In this document: positions 1 through 12,800 of the stretch, piece after piece
Layout of the letters: each line of letters opens with the position of its first letter
How positions within the stretch are numbered: the stretch's first letter is position 1
Assembly: GCF_040436345.1 (NCBI RefSeq)
Contig: NC_133215.1
Span: forward strand, 22,308,806 to 22,372,805
DNA: 64,000 bases
Reading direction: 5' to 3'
DNA from: Pagrus major
Lineage: Eukaryota; Chordata; Actinopteri; Spariformes; Sparidae
Notes under the pieces: model-generated
Databases searched by the model: none
Told to the model about the DNA's origin: nothing
Seen by the model: the letters and a program-made list of their open reading frames with translations, nothing else
Program-made: the position numbers and the translations under genes

Positions 1-717
1 AGCGGGTGGCTTGGGAGGAGGGACAGTCATGCTTCTCAACTAATCAACTAGCCTAAAGAAGGACAATTTTATTGCTTCTTTATTCAGCAAACCAGTTTTC
101 ATATGTGCTGACAGGATTGCACAATGGTTTGATTGGGTTGAGTGATTGATTAGCCTTTTAACATGACAAACTTTGTATACGGTAACACAATGTGCCATTG
201 GACCACAGGAGTCTTGGTTGCTAAAAATTGTCCTCTCTGTACACCTATGTAGATAATCCATGCAAAAATCATACATTTCCCATTTAAACGGTCATCTTTT
301 GAGCGATAATGTATTTATAGTGACTGACGAAACTGACACTCTTAGATTCACACAAAATCAACAGTTTTCAGATTATCTGAAATTTTGGTCAACTTTTTGT
401 GTTTTGGTCCTGCACTCATGTAATTTGCTTGCCCTCTTGACAGGTGAATGATTGATCGAATTGCTTTTGAGACTCACATGGACCACCCATCCTACAGATT
501 CCAGAACGAAGCTCAAAAGGCAGTTTAAATTAAAAAAAACAAGCTGAATTAAGTAGTTCAACCTGGACTTTTTATTTGATTTTAAAGTCTTGTTTAGTTA
601 CTTATTTAACCACTGAATTTGACAAAACATTGAATAACTTCTCAGACAATAGAGTGCCATATTGAGTCACCAAATACATCACAGTCTGAGTAACAGCACT
701 ATTTTCCCTTCACCCAG
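1..717. other. acox1: acox1 intron upstream of exon 3a (3' part)
   Basis: No exon matching the expected exon 2 protein (the region before the exon 3 segment) is visible here on the plus strand. The sequence is AT-rich and looks intronic up to the polypyrimidine/AG acceptor at 717. Nothing else is recognised. Confidence 0.7.
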
Positions 718-878
718 TACGGCTCTCGGACACCAACCTGAACCCTTGGGACTACACTTTGTCATGTTCCTCCCAACCCTGTACACCCAGTGCGAACCTG
801 AGCAGTCCAGGAAATGGTTACCTCTGGCTGAGTCCCTCCAGGTCATGGGCACATATGCCCAAACTGAGATCGGTCATG
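718..878 (+). CDS. acox1: acox1 alternative exon 3a (3I-type)
   Basis: 161-nt exon after a ttcccttcacccag acceptor, with donor G|GTCAGT. It starts in phase 2 and ends in phase 1. It encodes a segment with [17 protein letters not shown] and ends [13 protein letters not shown]. The 'EPxGL..xMFxPTL..Q....x.KWL' pattern matches the 3I variant of mammalian ACOX1, the canonical human isoform as I recall it. It must be used instead of, not together with, the exon at 2681-2841: joining both (322 nt) would break the reading frame and duplicate the motif. Confidence 0.92.
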
Positions 879-3800
879 GTCAGTCTTGGACTTAGCCCTT
901 AACTTATTTACTTGTTGTTTAAGGCCCTCAGACACCACTCCATTGTGCTCAAAAGCACAAATTAGCATTTTTCAATGTTTAGCCAGAATTATAGTTGGGG
1001 CAGAAAAAGAGGCCACTTTCAGCAGGTTTGGAAAACTGCTACCAGGAGTAGTTCTGGTGAACTCTTGTATGTGTTTGACAGATCCAAATCATGTAGAAAA
1101 TTCGAAAGTAGTTGCATGTGTGTCCTGACAGTTGTGCTTATGCGTGACATTTTTTTCTAACAAGAGATGGTTATCGGTGAGTAGCGAAAAGCACGTAGAT
1201 GTAGCATGATTAACATCACATCACTAGTGGTCCCTTAACCCGTCAGGATTAGGATTAGTAGTATCTTTGAATAAAATGAGTAAATTTTGTCTCATTTGTT
1301 CCAAAACACACTCCCACCAACATCAGGTAGTTTTGCTGCTTTCCTACTCACAACTCTCTTATCCCCCTTTATGTAATGATAATGCACTGGTGATGAAGCT
1401 CGTGTGCATTTTAATTTTGATTGCATTCCACTTTTTGCAACTCTTTTTCGAATTAATTCAAATTAATCATTAAAGTTTTTGATTGTGAAGTCTGTCTTTG
1501 GTTTGGCTATTGACATCTTGAGTGACCAGAAAGTGTTTTTTGTTCTTCTTGCATCAAAGGCAAGTGAAGCTCTTATTAGGTGCAGTAGAGATCCGTATTC
1601 TGGGAGCCACAACTAGGCTAGGAGATCTAGCTTCTGAATGTCTCTTTGTAATCTGAGAGGCATACAAATCTGTGGTGAGAGGGAATGTAGGCCAAGCCAG
1701 CTTTTGTTTGTTGCCTTGCTGTAACAAAGCCAAGTGGACGTTATGAATTTGTATTTCATCTGTGCAAAGCCACACTGAAAATTCAGAACTGATGGCTCTG
1801 TTCTTTTGATGAACCGTTTGTTCACCTGTCTTTTGGCAGGTTTGGACCAACACTGCGTTTAAGTCCTAGAGTATCACTTATGCCTGTGACCACTTTTCTA
1901 GGGCTGCAACTAATGATTGTTTTCATCATTGTTGAATCTGCTGGTTATTTTCTTGAATAAAAGATAAATAATTTGGTTTATAAAACATCAGAAAACAAAG
2001 ATACCCATCACAATATCCTAGAGCACAAGATAACGTGGACATTTTTTCCTACGTCTGGAGAACATTTTACCTTTATCAAAAAATTGGAGTTTCTGTGATT
2101 TGGATATTGGCACACACCAGATTGAGTTTTTGATAATTTCCAGGTAGTGAAGATGGCAAAGTTAACATTTGACCACTTGGTGTAAAGAAATCTAAGATGC
2201 AAATAAATCAGAAGTTTGTTTGATACAGAACCTTTTTTGCTTTGATTTGATCAGCTAATGGTCAGAAACGGTGAACAGCAGAGCCTAAACTGAGAACAGG
2301 TGCAGACTAAAGTGTTTTAGCAGGAAAACCTTCTTTGCTATGGCTACCAAAGACAGATGCATGTAATGTAAAAAAGGGGAGTTTCAAGCCAAACGATGAC
2401 CATATGATCAAATCAGCGGTTCCAATATGCATGATATGCTCACGGTCTGTTTGTCTTTGTCATTTCTGTCATTACCGCTTCCTTGCACAACAACTGTTTT
2501 CTTCCTTCCCTCACTTACCCATAATAATTCCTCCTTTTGGTTTTTAAATATACTTCATTCATCATTCTCTCCTCTTCCATCTACACTTACATGGGTTTAA
2601 ACTTTCCGTCTTCCTCCTTGCCTTTTCTGCATCACCACCTGCTTTTCTTTTCCGTTTTGCCCCTATGCTGCGTGGCCTAGTACTGTTCACCTCGGCAAGC
2701 CAGAGCCCTTGGATCTCCATCTGGGGATGTTCCTGCCCACACTGCTCAACCAGGCCAACCAAGAGCAAATGGACCGTTTCTTCATGCCCTCCTGGAACCT
2801 AAAGATCATCGGCACCTACGCTCAGACTGAGATGGGCCACGGTAAACTGAACAGAGCAGCCCAAAATAACAGGCCTGTTTAGGCATGTCACTGCAGGGAT
2901 TCTTTGGTTTCTTTATCATTGCCAGTGCCAACAGATTGTAAATTAGTGTAGTGATGATGGTGTTTACATAGGTAGTACTTTAACCCTCCTTTCACCTTTG
3001 GGATAACACTCTAAATAAATTCTAAGTGCTATATCGTAGGCAACTGGACCCATGTTAGGTCACCTAGCCCTAACATGGGTCAATGACTCACAAGTCGCCC
3101 TAACAACTCTGAGACTCTGAGTTGAACTTATTTGACCTCATGTGACCTTAATGACTCTGTAAGGACAAACCCATACAGGGTTTAAAGCCTGCAACTCCCT
3201 TCCAGTTAGTTACAGCTGAAGAAGCCTCTTGGATGAGAGGTGAAACATCTTCAAGAAACTGTCCAGTCCAGTTGCCTACGATGTAGCACTTAGAATCACC
3301 TGGATGACTGAAAACCTTCATCAACTCTAAATAAATGATTAACTTTCTTTTTCCTGGAAAGTGTTCAAAGTTCATTTTGGTGACTATTTAACAGTTTTTT
3401 ACTCTGTCACGCATATGTAGCATATATATTCACAAACATAGCACTTACAGTAGCAGAACAATTCTCAAATTCACTCTTTTATTGGTGTTTTTTATTTAGG
3501 TAGTCAACAATAAGACGTAATGTACCAGACACATAAACTTCTGCTCATTTTCGAGGGGTTTAAACTGCTCAAGTCAAATTGAACCCAAGGATAAAAGATG
3601 TAATTAAATTTGAAGATAGCAAGAGGGTTAATGCAGAGAGAGACTGGTGCAATCTTTAGGAGTGTGATAGTTCTCATGCTTCAGTTAAAACAAATGTTGA
3701 CTTTATTAATACCAGTTTAGTTTTCTTTTATGTAACAGTCAGAGTGTTTTTTTAACGCCGCCATCCTTATTTTGCCATCATTTGTGTTGGTAACAAGTCA

Positions 3801-6800
3801 TGCAGGAAATACTGAACAAGTGGGCAGACAAGTTTAACTTGGAGGCCAGCCCCACCAGTTTTACACATTAAAGTGTATTAACTTGAGTCCTACTGCATAT
3901 GTGGAAAAAAGTAGTAGTAAGGACTATTGTGGCTCTAGGGGAAGTGACTAAGTTCCATTGTGGGTAATGTAGGCACCAAGTTTTGAAAAGCTGCCCCTTG
4001 GTCTAGCATTGCACTCCGTTGGACTCATTATGGACATTTTAATGATTAAAATCGGTACAGCAGCACTGTTGACTGTTTAATCGATGCATTCTTCTTCCTT
4101 TTCAAAACCTGGTGCCTACATTACCCACAGTGCAACCTAGCTATTGAGTGACATCAATGGAGGCATAGAATACCTGCAGCTTCCTCTGGAGCCACACATG
4201 GTTTTGATGCAAGTTTTAAACTGTCAAGGGGCCAAACGTGTTTTTTCACTTTAACCCATTATCCTATTTGATGTTTTGAGATAGCCTTTTTGTTTGTATG
4301 ATTGATCTTTTAGTATTATTGGATGATATGATTTATTCTTATTGTCTCTTCATGTCACTTTAAAGGGGCACTATGTACTTTTTGGAGGAGAAATTCGACC
4401 TCAGATTTTAAATATTTACAATATTATTACAAAGCAAAACAGTTTGAAATTGTGTTGTACTTTAAATTCAGTCTGTTTACTCAGTCATGAAAATGAATAG
4501 TTTGTTTATTTTAGTTTGTCAGTGAAGAGCTTTCTCCTCTGATAAAAATGTCTTTCCCAAAACTACATAGTGCACCTTTTAATGACAGTTCTTAGTCTTG
4601 TGGTTAGTAAGGCCACTTGACAGATGTCAAGTAGTCGTTCACTTTTACTCTTCAACTGTGTACACTTTATGTTAACCTTCCAGACATGTTTAAAGAAAGG
4701 ATGGCAAAAGCTATGAATATAGGACAGAAAGTTAACACAAAATCAGAATTTCCTGTTAATTTCAAACCTCTGTTATGTTAACCTCCTGTCCTGGTGTTCT
4801 TCTCCCTGACCTCCATCCCATATCCGATATTCCTCTGAGACAAACCTTCCTCTCTTGCTCTCTCACTGATGCTTATTGTGTTTTAACATGCAGCTCAGTC
4901 GAGCAACACACAATCCCTTTGAATTGACAGTTCAGACTAAAAACAGATGGCATGCCGTAGATGCAGCATTAATGGAATTATCTTAAAATATGATTGTTAC
5001 ACATGTTTTTAGATCTGTCAAACACCTACAAAGTGCACTGCTTTCCTCCTTTATGTTGGCGTCATCCATTTTATTTTTCATTTAAGAGTTCAAATGTGAA
5101 TGTTTGCAAGTTTCAAACTGTCAAGGGCCAAACATGTTTTCTTTCATTTTAATCCATCATCCCATTTGACGATTTTAGTATGCTTGTTTCTATGATCATT
5201 TAGTACTATTAGATACTGTATGAGTAATTGCTTAATCTTATTGTCTGTTCTTAGTTTTGTGGTTAGTAAAGTCATTCATTTTTATTCTTCAGCTGTGTAT
5301 TCTATATGTGTGTGTTCCCTGCATGTGTGTTTGGCGGTTGTCTCTCTAGGCACTCACCTCAGAGGGCTGGAGACCACAGCCACATATGACCCAGCCACAC
5401 AGGAGTTTGTGTTGAACAGTCCCACAGTCAGCTCCATCAAATGGTGGCCCGGAGGACGTAAGTACATTCATGCAGTCAAATCTCTGCAGTGTCAGGACTG
5501 CTCCAAGAGTTATTTTGCAGCCTGGTATCATTCCTGTGAGTGTAATTAAGGAATTCAATGTTTAGACTGTGTGATGGTTCCTTAAGATGGTGCAGTGCTC
5601 TCTTCAGGCTGAGAAAAGCTCATTAACATCTGGAACAAACTAGTTTTAACATTCTCGCTCTCTCTCTCTTTCTAGTTGGAAAGACCTCAAACCACGCCAT
5701 AGTTCTAGCCCAGCTCTACACACAGGGAAATTGCCACGGTCTGCATGCTTTCATTGTCCCCATCCGGGACATGAACACACATGTACCCCTGCCAGGTAAC
5801 CACCATCTGTAATGTCTCTATAGATGGGGTGTTTTTGGTAAAGTCAGCCCTCATTTACCTCCCTTTCTGTCTTTGCATCCCGTTTTGTATCTGTGTCATT
5901 GTTCTGAATCGTCTGCTTTCTGTTTCTTTCTCACTGTCTTTCTTAGGTATTGTTGTTGGAGATATCGGCCCCAAGTTTGGCTTTGATGAAATTGACAATG
6001 GCTTCCTGAAATTGGAGAACGTTCGAATCCCACGGGAGAACATGCTGATGAAATATGCCAAGGTGACCGGATGTAATCCGATTTGACAGTTTCTAGAAGA
6101 ACTTCTTTTGTGAAAGGATTGTTGTCAGTGTAATTGCACCAACACATACACGAAAGGGCTGTTAGTGGTTTCCACCACTTCCTGTGTGTTTGCCACTAAA
6201 GAGCGCAAGACTTGCTGTTTTTCCTGATCCTTTAATAGCAAAGACCTGTACTACTGTGTTTTTTTAACCAACAATGGAAGGATTGTTGCATTGCATTCAC
6301 AAGTTATGTGTCATACAAACGAAACGAATGAGAATAATAGAATAAGTAATAGAACTTGTAACCATCATGAAGGGAGGATTTATTCTCTGGCTGTTGGATT
6401 ATAATTGTACCAAAATTAACAGAGTGTATGTTGCATTTTGAGTGGATGTACTGAAGCGTCAGCAAAGTGGAATGATTTTGTTTCTCCACTAGGTGGAGCC
6501 AGATGGAACCTACGTGAAGCCACCAAGTGCCAAGCTGACCTACGGCACCATGGTCTTCATCCGCTCCATGATTGTAGGCGAGTCAGCTCGGGCCCTCGCA
6601 AAGGCCTGCACCATCGCCATTCGCTACAGTGCTGTTCGTCACCAGTCTGAAATCCGGCCGGGGTCAGTCAATACAAATGAATTCCTAAAAGTACTTCAGC
6701 AAACAGCTCCACACATGTTGCATAACTCAGAGAAGCTGCAAGTAAAAACACATGCATACTTAAAGTCATGCATGACAATCAAGTGACAGGGTCCAAAATG

Positions 6801-9800
6801 AGATTTTACTTTATTGTAAGTTTTGGAAGTTGGGAGCTCCTGAAAAAATGTTATCAGTGACATTTATGTGATGAAAAGTCTCAAATAACAAATTGTGAAG
6901 GAATTACTATATTTAACTCAGTGGTGGACTCGTACCGTAACTCCTCAAGCAAGGAAACAAAATCAGTTTGATTTCGTTATGTTTGTTCCGTAAGAACATG
7001 GATGGTTTATACAGTAAATATATGGAGCAGATGATGTGATATGAAGAAGGCCAATGTGTCAGAATAGTATAATATGTATAATTCCATGTTGGCGTCTTTG
7101 GTCAATGTCAGAGGATCAGAAATAGCGATAAATTCCAACAGACTGTTGAATCGATCACTTGCTATGTCCCCGAGCATCAAAGGGAAGTACAACCTTTAAG
7201 GAGACACTAAAGACTCAAACCTGTGTGTTTCTGTTTCACAGAGAGCCAGAGCCCCAGATCATCGACTTCCAGACACAGCAGTACAAGCTGTTTCCTCTGC
7301 TGGCTACAGCCTACGCGTTCACTTTTGTCGGCCAATACATGAAGAATACATACAGTCGCATCAGTGGAGACATCAACCAGGGGGACTTCAGTGAACTGCC
7401 CGAGGTACTGACTGGACATATGACATTAATTCTTCAAATGTAGCACTACAGTTATTCTGCTATATACTGACTATACTGGCCTCGAGCCCTCTGTCTGTGT
7501 GGCTGATTACACTCTTTTTACTAACTTCAATTGCTAGCACTATTGTGTTGCCATACATAACTGCTAATGAGTTAGCAAATACTTGTCATGTATTATCATA
7601 ATAATCATAATATATATTAACCAGCATACTACGTACTGAATCCATACCTCCTGGCCATTACAGCCATTTTTCTAATCAGGTCAGTATACTTTTTTCACAC
7701 AAAACTCAAGACCAGTGCACTCCTATAGAACCTTTATGTTATCAGCATTTACATTGTGTGTTATTTATTTGTTATTTATTTGTTGTACATATAAATCAGT
7801 TGCTTAGTTTACAGTGATGTAATTGCAGCTAAAATGACAATTTGTAATAGAAAAAAATCTGCTTTTGTGTCCATAAAGCGCGTGCAGGGTGCTGGGGGTC
7901 GCTGAGATGAACTGTCGGTTTTGATTGTCTAATTGATTGATTAATTGGTAGCGAGGGAGCTAACTTAACACTACATTAACAGAGGGATGATAACAAGATT
8001 ACAATGTGTAGGGTGATTAAAGCGCAACTCTCACAAGCAACAGTCCGCGTCCAGCCAATCTGCTGCCACAAATGGTCTTCTTACCGAAACAAGCCACCAT
8101 GGGGAACACCAGAAGGCACGGAGCGTTGCTTCTGTATGGAGTGAAAATGCCAATAAGGCACTCGTGGCTAATTCTAGTGAATTAATTAGTATAGAATAAT
8201 GTGGACTATTGTTTATATCATTCTATATTTTCAAAGCTCTTGGTCATATTATTTGCTTTATATTTCTTTTCACCCAGTGTTTAGGCTTGTGTGAGGCCAT
8301 TTTCTCACCCTCTTTGCCCTCTCTTCTACAGCTCCATGCCCTGTCTGCAGGACTGAAGGCCTTCACCACGTGGACAGCCAACGCTGCTGTTGAGGTTTGC
8401 CGCATGTCATGCGGTGGCCATGGCTACTCTCGCAGCAGCGGCTTGCCGGACTTGTACGTCAACTTCACCCCTACATGCACCTACGAGGGAGAGAACACGG
8501 TCATGATGCTGCAGACTGCAAGGTAACTTGTCACACAGAGATGTATGACCACATTGTGACACCTCACCAGGACACTTTGCTTTTGCTTTAAGGTGCAACA
8601 CTTGAACGTACAGGAACTTGCTATTCACATAGAAGATTTAGTACTTTAAACCCCCATTTTTTTTGTCACCCACGCAAGAATAAGAGAAAGAGAAACAAAA
8701 TACAGACACATTCAGCCATGCACCCACTCATCAGCCCTACCATGCCACAATTACAGGAACCACACCCATACTCTTACCACAGCAAAAACAAACACAAGTC
8801 ACATTTTATATCCCTCAGTGACAGCTGTGTTGGTGTTTCGTGTCATTGGTTCTGTACAGGTCAGCTATCAGGTTTCAGAACCTGTTTTTTGTCTTTTAAA
8901 GGGGTATTGCTTAGAAAAGGTATGCAAACAGTTGACATGTACAACTACTTGATGAGCTCATACCTGAACATGAAACACATACAAAAAGAACAAAGACGTT
9001 GTGAATGGGAATGTATGGAAGCCCTAAAGGGCCATGCATTCATACATTTTATTTCCTCCGTTTTCCCTTGATAACGAGTTAATTTCATTTGTTTTCTCGA
9101 GATCTCGAAGTTATTATCTCGAAATAACAACTGCTGTTTTCCCGAGATAATGGTATCATTTTCTCGAGATCTCGAGATAACGAAACTTTGTTTTCCCGAG
9201 ATAACGATATAATTAATTGGAGATCTCGAGATAATGACTGTGATATGATAGGCCTGAGATTATGGAGACGCCGGGACCTCGTAGCTGGTCAGCTATGTAG
9301 TTAACGACGACATCAGGCTCACTTAGATTGCGCCGCCGATATAGCTGAAGCCTTGCTAACCGTCTTTTTAGATAACGCACACTAATGTGTATATTATCTG
9401 TAATAGCAAGGCATAATGCTATTTCAGCCTGTGTCAGGCCTTGATTGAAAAGATATGTGACGCAGTGATCGATATGCTCCTGCTCCTCTGACATTGCTAC
9501 ACTGAATGATGTTTCCTGCAATGATTTAATATACTACACTGTCGTTTTGTTTTCTCAAGATCTCGAATTAATTATATTGTTATCTCGGGAAAACAAAGTT
9601 TCGTTATCTCGAGATCTCGAGAAAATTATCCCGTTATCTCGGAAAAACAAATGAAATTAACTCGTTATCACAGGAAAACGGAGGAAATAAAATGTATGAA
9701 TGCATGGCCCTTTAGGGCTTCCGTAGGAATGAATGAATATGCTGATATATGAAACCAGACTTGAATTGTGTGTAAGTATAAAAACATTACAACAGAAATA

Positions 9801-12800
9801 AACTAGACTAAACAAAACTACAAGAAATATTGCATGTTGGTACAGCTAATATCTATAATTACAGTTAAATATTTCATACACCCATAATTGTTTAGACCTC
9901 TCCTGTGTGCCTCTTCAATGTTTGCCTGTGCAGATACCTGGTGAAGAGCTACCGACAGGCTAAAGCAGGCCAGCAGCTGAGCGGCATTGTGTCGTATCTG
10001 AACGAAGCGGACCACAGGAGGGTGCAGCCCCAGCCCGTCAGTGCTAGGCCAACAGTGGTCGACATTAACGACCTGGCCAGCCTGGGGGAGGTCTACAAAC
10101 TACGAGCTGCCATGTAAGAGACTAGTGCAGTAGATAAAATAACCTAACTGTGTAGACTGAGGTCTGTGTTTACATTTCTGATTAAGTTATTTTATTTAAT
10201 TGTATTTTCTAAATTTTTTATTGGACACATTCTGTGGAACTTATTCCATTAGAGACGGCCTCTGTTGTATTCAAAACCCCAAATCAAAGATAAATGTGTG
10301 TCGGCATGATGTTAAAGCTTGGGAGGTATCAAGTGTTTTGTTGTTTTTAATTTATATGAATGACATCTTTGGTTGGTGTGTGTGCGCGTGTGTGTGTGTG
10401 TAGTCTAGTTGGGATGGCCGCTAAGAGCATCCAGCAGGAGTTGCAGCACAGGAAGAATCAGGCGGACGCATGGAACAACAGTGCTATTGACTTGGTCAAA
10501 GCCTCAGATGTAAGTTTAGTTGTATGTCTGTCTGTCTGTCTATCGGAATTTCCTAATTAAAAATTTCAACCTCAAGGCGTTCCAGGTGTACAACGCCAAA
10601 AGTTAACAAAAATCTTGGCTGACCATAAAAAAGTTAAATCTCTTGGGCAACAGTACACACAAACCCTCAGTAGTGCAGCCTCCATACACTGAAAATAAAA
10701 TGGAGGAGGGGAAACGACACTGAGGTAACAGACATCATACATTTTATTTTTTAGCACTTTTATACTATGAAACGTATCTAAATGTTCCATTCACTCGCCT
10801 AAAACAAAAACGGTTGTCCACATAAATACATCTTACATCCCCATGGGTGCTGCCATTGTTGTCACCTCAAACAACTGCTTCCTAAGTAGGTGTAGATGAA
10901 TTTGAGTTTACAAGTAGAAATTCCAACTTCAGATTGATGTTCGATTGTACTTTTTCTAGGAGGAATTTGGAAATTTCATCATCATTTAAAACATTATCGT
11001 CAGGCTCACAATAGCGATTTTTTTTAAAAATCTTCTTTCATTCTGCAGGAGCTTTATTCACATTTGCTTAATTTCATGAGCTAAATATTCAAAACATTAT
11101 ATATTGAAGAGCAAATCTTTCAGTGATGTTTGACTATTTACCTGATTTTCTGATTATGCAATCCCAATGTAATTGAGTGTGGGACATTTCTCTTTTATTT
11201 GATGAGTGAAGTATCTGTTTAGCTGTCGGACTGTGAACACCATCAGACCGACACGCCCCTGTTCTGCGCTGCCGGCTTTTCCATTCACACAGATGGACTG
11301 TACTGTACATCTCCCTTTTTAATCTTATTCAGTCCCTTTCTGACTCACTTGTTATTCTTGCATTCATGTGTCCTTCTGTTGTTTTGCCTCCAGGCCCACT
11401 GCCACTATGTTGTAGTGAAGCTCTTTACCGACAAGCTGGGGGAGATCGGTGACACAGCAGTACACTCAGTAGTGTCAAACCTGGCTCTGCTCTATGCCCT
11501 GCATGGCATCACAGTGAACTCTGGAGATTTCCTACAGGTCAGAAAAATCAGAATACATAAATACATACGTATATATAGTCATTATTTAATGTTGTTGCAA
11601 GTGTTACAAGCATATTGTGCAAAGAGGCTCCAGTTATTTGCATTCTCTGTGCTGTTTGTCCGTCAGAGTCAAAGTCAGTGTCTGCTTCCATATGACAAAC
11701 GGCAACAATCGCCTCTTTGTCTCTGAGCTTGCATAATAGGCTCTTTGTTTGTTGGATGTGTTTGCCTGGGTAGCTGGTATCTTTTTGGTGTAAAAAATAA
11801 AGTGAATTAGATTTAGTTTTATCAGTTAGGCTTCAAAGGGGAATTCTAGTATTGTTAAACCTTGATGCTATATTTACATTTTTTGGTGTGTAAATGATAC
11901 TTGATACTTGTGAAATCGGTCCGGCAGATCTCATCAGCTAGCAGCCACAACACAGCTGCAGTGGCTGCAACATTATCCAGTTGGGCAACTCTGTCAATGT
12001 TACGTCCGCTAAGAGTGCTTGTTTTTTGCCACCGACAGGCTGAGATTGTTATTCTAAGTGTCTGACAGCATTACAGAAACAGTTCCTACAGAGACGGATC
12101 TTTTTGGCAAATAATTAGATCGGTTTTGTATCCAGAAAGTCTTGTTCAAGGTGAAGTCTCGTTCTGAAATCTGGTGAAAGATGAGCTGTTGCAGGAAGAC
12201 GACGGTGAAAATGTGAATTCAAAGTTGGAGAGAGGAGTTTGGAAATTAATTCTTGCCGGCTGTTCCTCTACGTAAACTCCAAACTCATTTTGGCAATCTT
12301 GATGAGGCAACAACTGTAAAAACTCACTGCGCAGGATTCCAGAGCGTAATGTCACCTTGAACAAGACTTTCTGGTAACAAAAAAAGATCTTAATATTCAA
12401 CAAAAAGGTCCCACTCTGTAGAAAGCATCTCAATCATCAACCTCAATCAGTGGCAAAACCCTGTCTCCTCACTGTTGGATCCAGCAACACGTTTTCATCC
12501 ACATCTATATCTGCCGTATTTCAGGCTGGACTGCTGAGTGTTCCCCAGGTGCTGCAGATTTCTGTTCGTATCAAGGAGCTGCTGTCTCAGCTGAGGCCCA
12601 ACGCTGTTGCACTGGTAGATTCCTTTGACATTCACAACAAGAAGCTGAATTCCGTCCTTGGACGATATGATGGGAACGTGTATGAGAACATGTTCGAGTG
12701 GGCTCGCCGCTCACCCCTAAATGCCACAGAGGTGAGTTAAATGTTTTCTTGTGGGGTCAAAGTGATTTAATATTCTTAATCCTTATGGCCGCTGCTAACA

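Noticed and set aside
8718-9071. 117-codon plus-strand ORF overlapping the left end of the inverted-repeat element
   Set aside because: It spans intron and repeat sequence with no recognisable domain.
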